From Paenibacillus dendritiformis (GTDB lineage Bacteria > Bacillota > Bacilli > Paenibacillales > Paenibacillaceae), in contig NZ_OX216966.1 in the NCBI RefSeq assembly GCF_945605565.1, forward strand, positions 3,030,001 to 3,094,000: a stretch of 64,000 nt of DNA, given 5' to 3'. Positions 35,231 to 44,110 of the stretch are shown piece after piece. Under the pieces are notes generated by a model that did no database searches, was not told where the DNA came from, and was given only the letters and a program-made list of their open reading frames with translations. Position 1 is the first letter of the stretch, and each line of letters opens with the position of its first letter. The translations under genes and the position numbers were made by a program.

Positions 35231-36172
35231 ATGCAAAAAGGATTTCGAACGATAAAAACGGTAACGATGGATAACATTCATGTGCGGGACCCGTTTGTCT
35301 TTCCTTATCAGGCGGAGGGGAAGTATTATCTGTTCGGCACGACGTTCGCCGATGGCAGCGGGGATATCGATCCTGTGTTTGAAGTCTATGAAAGCAGCGA
35401 TTTGCGGCATTGGACAGGCCCTTATATTGCGTTTCAGCCGCCAAAAGGGTTCTGGGGAGTGCGCCATTATTGGGCTCCGGAAGTGTTCGAGGTGGACGGA
35501 AAATATTATATGTTCGCCACGTGCAAGGGCGGTATCGGCGAGCACCGGGGGACCGGCATACTCGTGGCCGATCATCCTGCCGGACCGTACCGGCCGCATA
35601 GTGATGGCCCCGTGACGCCCCGTGATTGGGAATGCTTGGACGGAACCTACTACGAGGATGGAGAGGGACAGCGCTGGATCGTCTTTTGCCACGAGTGGAC
35701 AGAACTTTATGAAGGCAAAATAAAGGCGATTCGTCTTACAAAAGACCTAACCTCCTCTTACGGAGACGCGGTAACGATTCTGAACGCCGCCGACATGGAA
35801 TGGATTCGTCTGTTCGGCGATCCGCGCATCGAGAAGCAAGGATACTTGACCGACGCGCCGTTCATGTATCAGGCCCGCAACGGCGAACTGATGATGCTGT
35901 GGTCCAGCTACTCGGTGGCGGGCTACGGCGACGAAGGCTTCGGCGGATATACGGTCGCGGTTGCCCGTTCCGCAACCGGTTCAATGGAGGGCCCGTGGAG
36001 TCACGACAAGGAGCTGCTGATGGATCGCAATGCCGGGCACTCCAGTCTTTTCCGCGATTTTAACAACCAATTATGGATTTGCACGCACTACCCGGATACG
36101 CCGCATGGCAATGAAAGAGCCTTATTCGTCCAGGTCGAGGAACTGGAATACGGATTGAAGATCGTGAAATAA
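35231..36172 (+). CDS. GH43-like glycoside hydrolase (five-bladed propeller)
   Basis: A 313-residue protein with the glycosyl hydrolase 43/62/32 propeller signature: HVRDPFVFPY near the start (catalytic-type Asp), YWAPEVFEVDGKYYMFAT, GTYYEDGEGQRWIVFCHEW, TDAPFMYQA, and NAGHSSLFRDF at the end. Length and lack of a signal peptide fit an intracellular arabinosidase/xylosidase-like enzyme. It starts at ATG 35231 with AAGGAGC about 12 bases upstream. It directly follows the broken GH2 gene and the regulator, a small sugar-use cluster now partly lost. Confidence 0.85.
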   Translation: MQKGFRTIKTVTMDNIHVRDPFVFPYQAEGKYYLFGTTFADGSGDIDPVFEVYESSDLRHWTGPYIAFQPPKGFWGVRHYWAPEVFEVDGKYYMFATCKGGIGEHRGTGILVADHPAGPYRPHSDGPVTPRDWECLDGTYYEDGEGQRWIVFCHEWTELYEGKIKAIRLTKDLTSSYGDAVTILNAADMEWIRLFGDPRIEKQGYLTDAPFMYQARNGELMMLWSSYSVAGYGDEGFGGYTVAVARSATGSMEGPWSHDKELLMDRNAGHSSLFRDFNNQLWICTHYPDTPHGNERALFVQVEELEYGLKIVK

Positions 36173-36294
36173 CACCAACACTCCCGCCCCAACTCCGGCA
36201 GGCGCAGCCTAATTTTGTTGATCTGGGGGATAGCCAAGTCAATCGGGCCGTCATTCCAATATCATGGAGTATCAAATGAAAGGAGGTTATTCGA

Positions 36295-36396
36295 ATGAGC
36301 GGAGTAGGTGGAGTTGGGGGTCTCTGGACTTCGACAGGTGTCATCTTGGTTCTCTTTATTTTGCTCGTTATCGTTTCCAAAGCCTTTATCTACTAA
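36295..36396 (+). CDS. YjcZ-type small sporulation peptide, copy 2 (33 aa)
   Basis: A 33-residue peptide from ATG 36295 with AAAGGAGG 8 bases upstream. It is almost identical to the peptide at 28820 in the hydrophobic core (WTSTGVILVLFILLVIVS) and differs at the ends (MSGVGGVGG; KAFIY). The DNA of the core is also nearly the same, indicating a fairly recent duplication. The likely role is as for copy 1. Confidence 0.85.
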   Translation: MSGVGGVGGLWTSTGVILVLFILLVIVSKAFIY

Positions 36397-36443
36397 TAAC
36401 ATGGCTGTATCCTCCGATTGTGCTCATGGTTACCTTTCATAGC

Positions 36444-36472
36444 AGCCCTGCTCATTCTGCAGGGCTCTTCCG
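36444..36472 (+). terminator. Terminator after YjcZ-type gene 2
   Basis: AGCCCTGC (36444-36451) pairs with GCAGGGCT (36459-36466), followed by CTTCC. The T-run is short. Confidence 0.6.
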
Positions 36473-36609
36473 CTTGAATCCGGTGTATACTGGATGTACC
36501 GGTCTTACCCGGTGAGCGGAAAAGGCCGCTGAGGAACATCGGAGGATTTTTGCCGATCTGCCGTTCGTTGTCCATGCATTCAATACATTAATTCTAAGGA
36601 GTGAAACGA

Positions 36610-37005
36610 ATGAACGCCAAAGAATTAAGAGAAAAAATAGCAGCTTCCTGCCGGCAACATGACAGCTTGTATGGAAAATTAGTCGCCCCGATTAATGACA
36701 TGCTGATCGAGATGGATGCGGACATTTCAGAAAAAACAGCCAATCAAATTATAGAAAACCTTACATTGTTTCACGAAGGGGAAAAATACATAGCTGACTG
36801 CCATCTGGACGAAAGCGATAATTTTATTGCGGACGGCATCGAGCAACTCAAAAAAGGAAATCTTGCTGACGGAGCGCTGCAACTGTTTGGCGCGGGATTG
36901 AACTTCGCCAGCTTCGCGGCCAAGGCCGCTTCATCCAAAAATATTCATCCTCATGAAATGCTTAATGAACGCTTTAAACGGATAAAAAACGAATTGGACT
37001 CCTAA
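36610..37005 (+). CDS. Hypothetical protein (131 aa)
   Basis: A mostly helical soluble protein of 131 residues, not recognised. ATG 36610 is preferred over GTG 36601 because AAGGAG ends 8 bases before it. Its codon use is more AT-rich than the neighbouring housekeeping genes. It contains a hydrophobic stretch (LFGAGLNFASFAAKAA) too short and polar for a clear membrane span. Confidence 0.65.
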   Translation: MNAKELREKIAASCRQHDSLYGKLVAPINDMLIEMDADISEKTANQIIENLTLFHEGEKYIADCHLDESDNFIADGIEQLKKGNLADGALQLFGAGLNFASFAAKAASSKNIHPHEMLNERFKRIKNELDS

Positions 37006-37137
37006 TCCCAAGGCACAACAAGCCTGTATCAGCGCAAGCCTCGGAAATGCTCCGGGGCTACCGGCGACGACAAGAACCACGCCCATTATTCAAACGACCA
37101 CGCCGCCTAATTTGGTGAGAATGAAGAGAAAAAACGT

Positions 37138-37665
37138 GTGGAAATCGGATCACCTGTGGCGACGGATGCCGGGCAAGATGTGAAAGTATATGTTGCGGAT
37201 AAGAGCCAAGGACGAATTCGCGACGGCGCCGCAGTATTGGCGGAAGAAGAGGCGATAAGCGAGTTCACGAAAAAAAATAAAGTAGAGATACCAGTTAAAG
37301 CGAAAAAAGAAGCGGCGGATTCTTGGGTACAAACGTACAAAGAGACACCCGAAGATAAAAAAATATCTGACGAGTGGATTAGTGAAGGTGAATTAAAAAG
37401 AAAAGCAGATGTTCTACTGATTTACGGAGACTTGCGTGAAGGCGCTAATGCGCGAATGCTACAAGGTCGGGCCAATGGGTCTACGGGAAGAGAGAATTTA
37501 CTCAAGTTCAATCTGCCAGAAAGTTGGAGCGGCACGTCAGATCAACCGGAAATCGAACTAAATGGTTTACGGATTAAATTGGAATCTGGTACATACTACT
37601 TCAAAGTTGAAGATTTGTATAAACTGAGCATAATTCCAAAGGATTTTAACGAAAAAGTTAAGTAA
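37138..37665 (+). CDS. Hypothetical protein, probably an N-terminally truncated remnant
   Basis: An open frame of 175 residues from GTG 37138, without a ribosome site. The frame is open back to a stop at 37108, and the extra residues (FGENEEKR) read like the inside of a protein rather than a start. It is Lys/Glu-rich (EFTKKNKVEIPVKAKKEAADSW) with a beta-rich end (GLRIKLESGTYYFKVEDLYKLSIIP). AT-rich codon use differs from the housekeeping genes. No family is recognised. It is likely the remnant of a larger accessory protein. Confidence 0.45.
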   Translation: MEIGSPVATDAGQDVKVYVADKSQGRIRDGAAVLAEEEAISEFTKKNKVEIPVKAKKEAADSWVQTYKETPEDKKISDEWISEGELKRKADVLLIYGDLREGANARMLQGRANGSTGRENLLKFNLPESWSGTSDQPEIELNGLRIKLESGTYYFKVEDLYKLSIIPKDFNEKVK

Positions 37666-37882
37666 CCCTAGGGCAGTGTGAGTTGATCAATGAACAGTTG
37701 AATAAAGCCAATCAAAAAATGCGTTTCAGTAAAGTGCTGAGGCGCTATTTTTTTCGTAAGGAAGGCAAATATGTAGAATAGAGATCGTTGGAAATGCAAA
37801 CGCAAGGTCACTATACAAAATTATGTATAGTTGAAGATGATACGATACCCTTATAACGAATACTTTAGGGGTGGGCACGTCA

Positions 37883-38293
37883 ATGAAGTGGGTAGTGAGA
37901 GCTTTTGCTGTGGCGATGGTTGCGGGCGGCATCTTCATGGGTTACTACGCTGGGATCGAACTCGTAGTAGTAACCGGTTCATTTCAGTGGGAGCTTGCTG
38001 TGGCATGGTGGTTTATCGGCTTGGTGGCCGGCGCCCTGTTCCTTACTCTTGACATCGTGTTGAGCCATCTGCAACCGCCAGAAAGCCCGAATACCGAAAA
38101 AACGAAACGCAACATGAATAACATCAAAATGAACATCATGGACAAGCTCACCATACATAAAAATGACAAAAACAAAAACAACAGAAGTACAACCATGCTT
38201 AGTATGGAGAAAAACAAGGTCTACCCTGTAAACTTCGGAACGAAAAGGATTGGCTTCACCAAGCGTGAACCATCGAAATCAAAGACCATGTAA
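37883..38293 (+). CDS. Small membrane protein with two transmembrane helices
   Basis: 136 residues from ATG 37883. Two hydrophobic helices (about 5-33 and 41-62; MKWVVRAFAVAMVAGGIFMGYY and VAWWFIGLVAGALFLTLDIVL) precede a polar, Asn/Lys-rich tail of low complexity (NMNNIKMNIMDKLTIHKNDKNKNN). The N-terminal half looks like a conserved small membrane protein. The tail is AT-rich and could be an extension into formerly non-coding DNA. A hairpin terminator follows 9 bases after the stop. Function unknown. Confidence 0.6.
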   Translation: MKWVVRAFAVAMVAGGIFMGYYAGIELVVVTGSFQWELAVAWWFIGLVAGALFLTLDIVLSHLQPPESPNTEKTKRNMNNIKMNIMDKLTIHKNDKNKNNRSTTMLSMEKNKVYPVNFGTKRIGFTKREPSKSKTM

Positions 38294-38301
38294 TGGCCAA
38301 G

Positions 38302-38327
38302 AGCCTCGGGAGCAACCCGGGGCTTTT
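38302..38327 (+). terminator. Terminator after the small membrane protein gene
   Basis: AGCCTCGGG (38302-38310) pairs with CCCGGGGCT (38316-38324, one G-T pair), followed by TTTT. Confidence 0.75.
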
Positions 38328-38454
38328 GGATTTCTTGAAGCATATTTCAAGTGGAAATTGACATGCTAAATGTGATTAATCGGAAGTGAATCCGATGTAG
38401 GCTCCTTATGTTCATCCTAGCGACCGAAGAGATTCAATAGTGGAGGATTACATT

Positions 38455-39990
38455 ATGCCAAAAAAATTAAAAATTGCCCTGATTCTCCTGCTCTCCATCC
38501 TTCTCATCATGTCAGGTTGCGGACCCAGAACCACGAAACCGGAGACGAATGAGGGCGCTGCACAAGAAGAAAAGGATAAAGGAAAAAAAGATGCTACGTC
38601 GGGTGCATCGATGGCGAATTATACGCCGCTAGAGGAGCTAAAAGACAGCTACGACATCGTGATCGTTGGCGCGGGCGGCGCAGGCATGAGTGCCGCGCTT
38701 GAAGCCAAAGCAGCGGGCATGAATCCGGTTATTCTCGAGAAAATGCCGGTTGCAGGCGGCAATACAAGCAAAGCGTCTTCGGGCATGAACGCATCGGAAA
38801 CGAAATTCCAAAAGGAGCAAGGGATTTCGGATCGTAATGATTTATTTTACGAAGAGACATTAAAAGGTGGACATAACACCAACAATAAGGACATGCTTCG
38901 CTTTTTCGTCGACCATTCAGCCGATGCCATCGATTGGCTGGATTCCATCGGCATCACTTTGAACAACATCACGATCACGGGCGGCATGAGCGAGAAACGG
39001 ACTCATCGTCCCAAAGACGGCTCGGCTGTTGGCCAGTATCTGGTGACCGGCTTGCTGAAAAATGTACAAGAACAAGGCATTCCGATTTTTGTCAATGCCA
39101 GTGTCAAAGAAATTATGAAACAAGACGGAAAAGCAAATGGGGTTAAAGTGGCCTTCACTCAACATGGCGAAAAAACGATCGCGGCGAAATCCGTCGTGAT
39201 CACGGCTGGCGGATTTGGCGCCAACATGGACATCATCGCCCAGGTTCGGCCGGATCTGGAAGGCTATGTGACGACGAACCACGAAGGAAGCACCGGCGAC
39301 GGCATTAGTATGATCGAAAAAATGGGAGGCACCACGGTCGATATGGAAGAGATCCAGGTTCACCCGACGGTGCAGCAGGAAAACTCCTACCTCATCGGCG
39401 AAGTGGTACGCGGTGAAGGCGCAATTCTCATCAACAGCAAAGGAGAACGGTTCATCAACGAAATGGCTGCTCGCGACAGCGTAACGGCGGCGATCAATAA
39501 GCTGCCGGAGAAAAAAGCTTTCCTTGTGTTCGATTCCGGCGTCAGATCGCGCGCCACAGCGGTTGAAGAGTATGTAAAAATGGGCTTTGTGAAGACAAAG
39601 GACACGATCGAGGCGCTGGCTGGTGATATCGGCGTACCGGCAGATCAATTGCATAAGACGCTTGATACCTGGAACAGTGCGGTAAAAAATAAGAAAGACG
39701 CCGAGTTCGGCAGAAAAACGGGAATGGACCACGACTTGTCCGCTGCGCCGTACTATGCGATCAGAATCGGACCAGGAATTCACTACACTATGGGCGGCGT
39801 GAGAATCAATACGAACACGGAAGTATTGGACCAAAACGGAAAGCCGATCCCGGGTCTCTTCGCCGCGGGTGAAGTTACCGGAGGCCTGCACGGCGAGAAC
39901 CGAATCGGTGGTAATTCGGTCGCGGAAATCATCATTTTCGGCCGTCAAGCCGGTATAAAATCCTCTGAATACGCGAAAACGGCAAAATAA
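38455..39990 (+). CDS. Flavocytochrome c/fumarate reductase-type flavoprotein, lipid-anchored
   Basis: A 511-residue lipoprotein (signal with lipobox IMSGC) with an FAD-dependent fumarate reductase/succinate dehydrogenase-like flavoprotein domain. VIVGAGGAGMSAALEA is the dinucleotide fold, GGNTSKASSGMNA follows, MAARDSVTAAI and HYTMGGVRI hold active-site residues, and GLHGENRIGGNSVAEIIIFG is the C-terminal FAD contact. Extracellular relatives reduce fumarate, urocanate or other enoates. The FMN-binding domain seen in many of these is not present, so electrons must come from a separate donor. It starts at ATG 38455 with GGAGG 8 bases upstream. It is monocistronic, ending at the terminator near 40062. 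Confidence 0.9.
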   Translation: MPKKLKIALILLLSILLIMSGCGPRTTKPETNEGAAQEEKDKGKKDATSGASMANYTPLEELKDSYDIVIVGAGGAGMSAALEAKAAGMNPVILEKMPVAGGNTSKASSGMNASETKFQKEQGISDRNDLFYEETLKGGHNTNNKDMLRFFVDHSADAIDWLDSIGITLNNITITGGMSEKRTHRPKDGSAVGQYLVTGLLKNVQEQGIPIFVNASVKEIMKQDGKANGVKVAFTQHGEKTIAAKSVVITAGGFGANMDIIAQVRPDLEGYVTTNHEGSTGDGISMIEKMGGTTVDMEEIQVHPTVQQENSYLIGEVVRGEGAILINSKGERFINEMAARDSVTAAINKLPEKKAFLVFDSGVRSRATAVEEYVKMGFVKTKDTIEALAGDIGVPADQLHKTLDTWNSAVKNKKDAEFGRKTGMDHDLSAAPYYAIRIGPGIHYTMGGVRINTNTEVLDQNGKPIPGLFAAGEVTGGLHGENRIGGNSVAEIIIFGRQAGIKSSEYAKTAK

Positions 39991-40040
39991 GCGACAGATC
40001 TTCCACACCTTGTGGCAGGGTGCAACAGAAATCGCAAAAA

Positions 40041-40083
40041 ATGACCTCATCTTCACGCTGGCGTGGAAGTTGAGGTCATTTTG
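40041..40083 (+). terminator. Terminator after the flavoprotein gene
   Basis: ATGACCTCA (40041-40049) pairs with TGAGGTCAT (40071-40079), with an inner CTTC/GGAAG-type stem, followed by TTTTG. Confidence 0.9.
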
Positions 40084-40386
40084 TTCATTAAAAAATAAAT
40101 TGGGCGCCCCTTACGGGACGCCCTCATGGGAGAGGAGAAACCGGACGAAGAGCTTATGGGGAAACGTAAGTCTTCTCCGCGGTTGTCTACGACATTCAAT
40201 GATGTCGATACTTTAAGGATTGCCAGTCGGAAGAAATATATACATCCCCCGGATAACTTTTTTTCTTTTTGCACGATGTCGGCGGCAGGGTGCGGATTTC
40301 ATTTTTCAAAAATGGGAAATGTATGTTACGATTAACGTCGAATGTCGGCATTATCGCTGCATTGAAGTTGGCGGAAAGAAGAGAAG
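40084..40386. other. Intergenic region before rsmD
   Basis: It contains a GGGCGCCCC/CGGGACGCCC hairpin at about 40099-40121 without a T-run. No gene, clear promoter or known RNA is recognised in the remainder. Confidence 0.4.
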
Positions 40387-40965
40387 GTGAGACAACTGAG
40401 AGTGATATCGGGAACGGCCAGAGGCCGTACGTTGAAGCCTGTGCCCGGCATGGGAACAAGGCCGACGACGGATAAAGTGAAGGAAGCGCTGTTCAGCATG
40501 ATTGGTCCTTATTTCGAGGGGGGCCGCGCGCTCGATCTGTTCGCCGGAACGGGCGGCTTGGGGATTGAAGCCTTGAGCCGGGGAGCCGAATGGGCGGTGT
40601 TCATCGATAAGGATGCGAGAGCGATCGAGGTGGTGCGCGGCAATCTGACGGCCACGGGGTTGGCCGACAAGGCCGAAGTGTACCGCAACGATGCGAGACG
40701 GGCGCTCAAGGCGCTCGCCAAGCGGAATCTTTCCTTTCATTATGTATTTCTCGATCCGCCGTACCGGTTGAAGGATGCGGATGAGCTGCTGATGGAGATG
40801 TGGGATAACGGCTTGCTGAGCGATGACGCCATCATTGTCGTCGAGCATGACGCATCCCATTCGTATTCCGAGCGCATTGGTCCGCTCTCGGTATGGAAGA
40901 AGGCGGATTACGGGGATATCGCGGTATCGATATACCTCGTGGATAACGAAGCTTCCGGAGAATAA
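40387..40965 (+). CDS. rsmD: 16S rRNA (guanine966-N2)-methyltransferase
   Basis: A 192-residue SAM-dependent methyltransferase: MRQLRVISGTARGRTLK at the start, LDLFAGTGGLGIEALSRG as SAM-binding motif I (about 50-67) and FLDPPY as the catalytic NPPY-type motif. It methylates G966 of 16S rRNA during 30S assembly. It starts at GTG 40387. Followed by coaD, as in Bacilli (ylbH-coaD). Confidence 0.96.
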   Translation: MRQLRVISGTARGRTLKPVPGMGTRPTTDKVKEALFSMIGPYFEGGRALDLFAGTGGLGIEALSRGAEWAVFIDKDARAIEVVRGNLTATGLADKAEVYRNDARRALKALAKRNLSFHYVFLDPPYRLKDADELLMEMWDNGLLSDDAIIVVEHDASHSYSERIGPLSVWKKADYGDIAVSIYLVDNEASGE

Positions 40966-41055
40966 GGAAGCGATTCTGTTGCAACCGAACAGATCAATGA
41001 GGCGCCTGCCTATGTTCCTATAGGCGCGATGCGCCTTTCAAGGAGGCTTACGATT

Positions 41056-41565
41056 ATGAGAGACAATTACGAGCACGCATGCCGGCCCCGGACTGCGGTA
41101 TATCCGGGCAGCTTCGATCCGGTGACGCTCGGACACCTGGACATTATCCAGCGGGCCGCGAAGCAATTCGACAAGCTGATTGTGGCCGTGCTGAACAATT
41201 CGAGCAAGAAGCCGCTCTTCTCCATTGAAGAACGGCTTGAGCTGCTGCGCACGGTGACGAAGCCGTGGCCCAATGTTGAGGTGGACAGCTTCAGCGATTT
41301 GACCGTCAATTATATGGATGCGAAGAACGGCGATGTCATTGTCCGCGGCGTTCGGTCGGTCACGGATTTTGAATACGAGCTGCAGCTGGCTTCGACGAAC
41401 CAGAAGCTGAACCCCCGGGTAGAGACGATTTTCATGATGACGAATCCGAAGTATTCCTATCTCAGCTCCAGCATCGTGAAGGAAATCGCGCACTATGGCG
41501 GCGATATTAGCGAGCTGGTTGCCCCGGAGGTAGAGGCGGCGCTGCGGAATAAACATAAGCGCTGA
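41056..41565 (+). CDS. coaD: Phosphopantetheine adenylyltransferase
   Basis: A 169-residue enzyme that joins ATP and 4'-phosphopantetheine to give dephospho-CoA, the penultimate step of CoA synthesis. The nucleotidyltransferase motif [15 protein letters not shown] is near the start, with [13 protein letters not shown] and a C-terminal [14 protein letters not shown] 41056 has AAGGAGG 10 bases upstream. The N-terminus carries about 9 extra residues compared with the minimal family start. Confidence 0.97.
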   Translation: MRDNYEHACRPRTAVYPGSFDPVTLGHLDIIQRAAKQFDKLIVAVLNNSSKKPLFSIEERLELLRTVTKPWPNVEVDSFSDLTVNYMDAKNGDVIVRGVRSVTDFEYELQLASTNQKLNPRVETIFMMTNPKYSYLSSSIVKEIAHYGGDISELVAPEVEAALRNKHKR

Positions 41566-41593
41566 CCACCGGAACCGTGCTGCCCCGGCGCGT

Positions 41594-42841
41594 TCAGGTG
41601 CGCTTCCATCGTCCGATAAAGAGCGAGAGCGTCATACCGATGAGCAGGAGGATACATAGTACCGGGACAAGCGCCAATGATTGCAGCCATCCTGGCGCCG
41701 AAGCCAGTTCGGCAAGGGACTGAATCCAGGAGGAAGGCGCCTCCCCTAGCCCGTTCTCGGCGTCCAGCAGCCGGAACGCTGCCTGCTCCGGCGGCGCAAG
41801 CCGCAGAAGGCTGTGAAGCGGATGCCACAGGATGAACGTGAGCAGGAAGGCGGACGCGGCATGAAGAAGCCTCATCAGGAAAAAGCGGCTGTACCGCAAA
41901 TCGGTTCCTCGGGTCAAGCTATGAACCTGCAGATGCGCGCTGATCCCGCTCCATGCAATGACGGCGCCGATAAGGGCGGTCTGGAAGAGAGGGGAGCGGA
42001 AGGTTGCCGAGCCGAGCGAATACGCGCCAAGGTTCACCTCGAACAGACCGTTCAGCAGATAAGCGCCGAATTCCTGGGGGACGGCAATCCGCAGCACCTG
42101 GACAATGACAGAGAACATCATGATATAGCCGCCGATCATCATCAGCGTCTGGACGGAAGATGTGACGGACTCGCCGAGCAGCCGGCCGAACGCGCGTCCG
42201 TCCCGGCGGTGGGCCTGCTCCATCGCTTGCAGCATCCGCTTCCATAGCGGCTTGGGAGCATCGGGCGCCGTTCGCCGTATGGGGAGGCGATCGGCTGCGG
42301 GATGATAAGCTCCCGTCCAACGCACAATAAACATCATAAAAAGGGAAGAAACCCAGTGCACGACAGCAATAACAAGCCCTAATTCGGCCTGCTGCAGGAA
42401 GCCGACTCCGACGACGGCGATCATGAAAATCGGACTGGCGGCATGAGTCAGGCCGAGCAGCCGCTCCGCTTCCAGGCGGGACAATTCGTTGTCTCTCCGC
42501 AGGCGGACGACGGCTTCGGCCCCGGCAGGATACCCGGCTGTCCAGCCGACGGACCAGGCCCAGCCGCCGATCCCGGGAAGCCGGAACAGCGTCCGCATGA
42601 ACGGATCCAGCAGAACGCCGATGCCATGCACCCAGCCATAGGCCTTCAACATTTCGGATAGAATGAGGAACGGCAGCAGGGCCGGGAATATAATGGTCCA
42701 CCAGACCTTCAACCCTTGCAAAGAGGCTTGAAATGATTTATCCGGATAAGCGATGATGCACAGCACCAATAGTACCGCAGAGCCCCCCATGATGAGCGTG
42801 GACAGCCGCTGGGAAGCGGGCGATGTGCGAAACGAGAACAT
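41594..42841 (-). CDS. ylbJ: Sporulation integral membrane protein YlbJ
   Basis: A 415-residue polytopic membrane protein of the nucleoside recognition/Gate superfamily, with about eight helices. Features include VWWTIIFPALLPFLILSEML near the start, WTAGYPAGAEAVVRLR, and GLTHAASPIFMIAVVG. YlbJ is required for spore cortex formation in B. subtilis. It is convergent with coaD (28 bases between stops). ATG 42841 is preferred over GTG 42850, which overlaps the AAAGGGG ribosome site. Its position between coaD and ylbL matches other Bacilli. Confidence 0.95.
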   Translation of the reverse strand: MFSFRTSPASQRLSTLIMGGSAVLLVLCIIAYPDKSFQASLQGLKVWWTIIFPALLPFLILSEMLKAYGWVHGIGVLLDPFMRTLFRLPGIGGWAWSVGWTAGYPAGAEAVVRLRRDNELSRLEAERLLGLTHAASPIFMIAVVGVGFLQQAELGLVIAVVHWVSSLFMMFIVRWTGAYHPAADRLPIRRTAPDAPKPLWKRMLQAMEQAHRRDGRAFGRLLGESVTSSVQTLMMIGGYIMMFSVIVQVLRIAVPQEFGAYLLNGLFEVNLGAYSLGSATFRSPLFQTALIGAVIAWSGISAHLQVHSLTRGTDLRYSRFFLMRLLHAASAFLLTFILWHPLHSLLRLAPPEQAAFRLLDAENGLGEAPSSWIQSLAELASAPGWLQSLALVPVLCILLLIGMTLSLFIGRWKRT

Positions 42842-42970
42842 GGCGGTCACCCCTTTGGCCGTAAATGAAGAAGCAAGGCTTCAAGCGCATTACGATCTCA
42901 TGTGTACGTTACAGGGACGGGCTTTAGACCAAATATCGCCGGGCGATCCGAGGGCATAGGAGGTAGGAGA

Positions 42971-44032
42971 ATGGAAAAGGAGTTCAGATCGTACGGGCGG
43001 CAGCCGAATTCTCCCCGCTTCCGCGGATGGAAGTGGATCTTCGCGGTGATCGTGTTGTTCTATGTCGTTGTGTATATGCCGACGCCGTATGTAATTTATA
43101 CGCCAGGAAGCGCCGAGGAAGTGAAGCCGTTCATCAATGTGCAGGGCGGCGACGAGATGGAGGAGGGCACGTTCCTTCTGACGACGGTGAGAAGAACGTA
43201 TGCCAATCTGGCGTTGATTGCGTGGCGGGCCTTCGATCCGAATGCCGAATTCGGCAAGAAGGAAGATGCGCTTCAGGGGAGAACCGAGCAGGAATATATC
43301 AATGAACAGCTGTTCAATATGAGCAACTCGCAGATGGCCGCGATATTGGCCGCCTACAATCAGGTGGGCATTCCGTACAAAATAGAGTCCGAAGGCATTT
43401 ATGTTCTATTTAACAATAAGCAGCTGGCGGATAATGAATTCCTTACGAATGACCGGATTATGGAAGTGGAAGGCCAGGAGGTGAACGGCTTCGACGATTT
43501 ACAGGCAGCCTTGAAAGGGCGGACCGCCGGGGAGACGATTCAGGCTGTCGTCGAGCGGGACGGGAAGCGGGTGCAGGTCAAGGCGAAGCTTGTCGAGCTC
43601 CCGGATCAGACCGGCAGCGGCAAGAAGCGGATTGGCTTCGGTCTTGCTTACGGGGAGAAAAAGCAGGTTGTGCCTACGGATAACAAGCATAGCGTGACCT
43701 TCCACGAATCCGATATCGGCGGTCCTTCGGCGGGCTTGATGTTCACGCTGGAGCTGATCAACCGCCTGACGCCGGGGGATCTGACGAAGGGGTACCGGAT
43801 CGCTGGCACCGGGACGATCGATCCGTCGGGGAAGGTTGGCCCGATCGGCGGCGTGAAGCATAAGGTCGTGGCCGCAGACAGGGAAGGGGCGGTCTTGTTC
43901 CTGGTGCCTTCCGGCAACTATGAGGAAGCGAAGGCGAAGATGGACAAGATGAACACGAAGATGAAGCTGGTGAAGGTCGATACGCTGGAGGACGCGCTGG
44001 AGGCGGTGAAGCAGTTCCAGCCGGCTTCGTAG
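42971..44032 (+). CDS. ylbL: PDZ-Lon-type serine protease YlbL
   Basis: A 353-residue membrane-anchored protease. It has one N-terminal helix (about 24-42, WIFAVIVLFYVVVYM), a PDZ domain around 140-225 (NDRIMEVEGQEVNGFDDL), and a Lon-type (S16) catalytic domain with Ser in GGPSAGLMF and Lys in GGVKHKV. B. subtilis YlbL degrades the cell-division inhibitor YneA. It starts at ATG 42971 with AGGAGGTAGGAGA upstream. It is convergent with tmcAL. Confidence 0.96.
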   Translation: MEKEFRSYGRQPNSPRFRGWKWIFAVIVLFYVVVYMPTPYVIYTPGSAEEVKPFINVQGGDEMEEGTFLLTTVRRTYANLALIAWRAFDPNAEFGKKEDALQGRTEQEYINEQLFNMSNSQMAAILAAYNQVGIPYKIESEGIYVLFNNKQLADNEFLTNDRIMEVEGQEVNGFDDLQAALKGRTAGETIQAVVERDGKRVQVKAKLVELPDQTGSGKKRIGFGLAYGEKKQVVPTDNKHSVTFHESDIGGPSAGLMFTLELINRLTPGDLTKGYRIAGTGTIDPSGKVGPIGGVKHKVVAADREGAVLFLVPSGNYEEAKAKMDKMNTKMKLVKVDTLEDALEAVKQFQPAS

Positions 44033-44067
44033 CATCATACCGGCTTCAGCCCCGGGATCCCGGGCGG

Positions 44068-44095
44068 ACAACGGTTGGCGGATGCCAGCCGTTGT
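44068..44095. terminator. Hairpin between convergent ylbL and tmcAL
   Basis: ACAACGGTTGGC and GCCAGCCGTTGT form a 12-bp stem with one G-T pair and a 4-base loop. It may serve both genes. There is no marked T-run. Confidence 0.55.
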
Positions 44096-44110
44096 TCGCC
44101 GTTATGGGGA

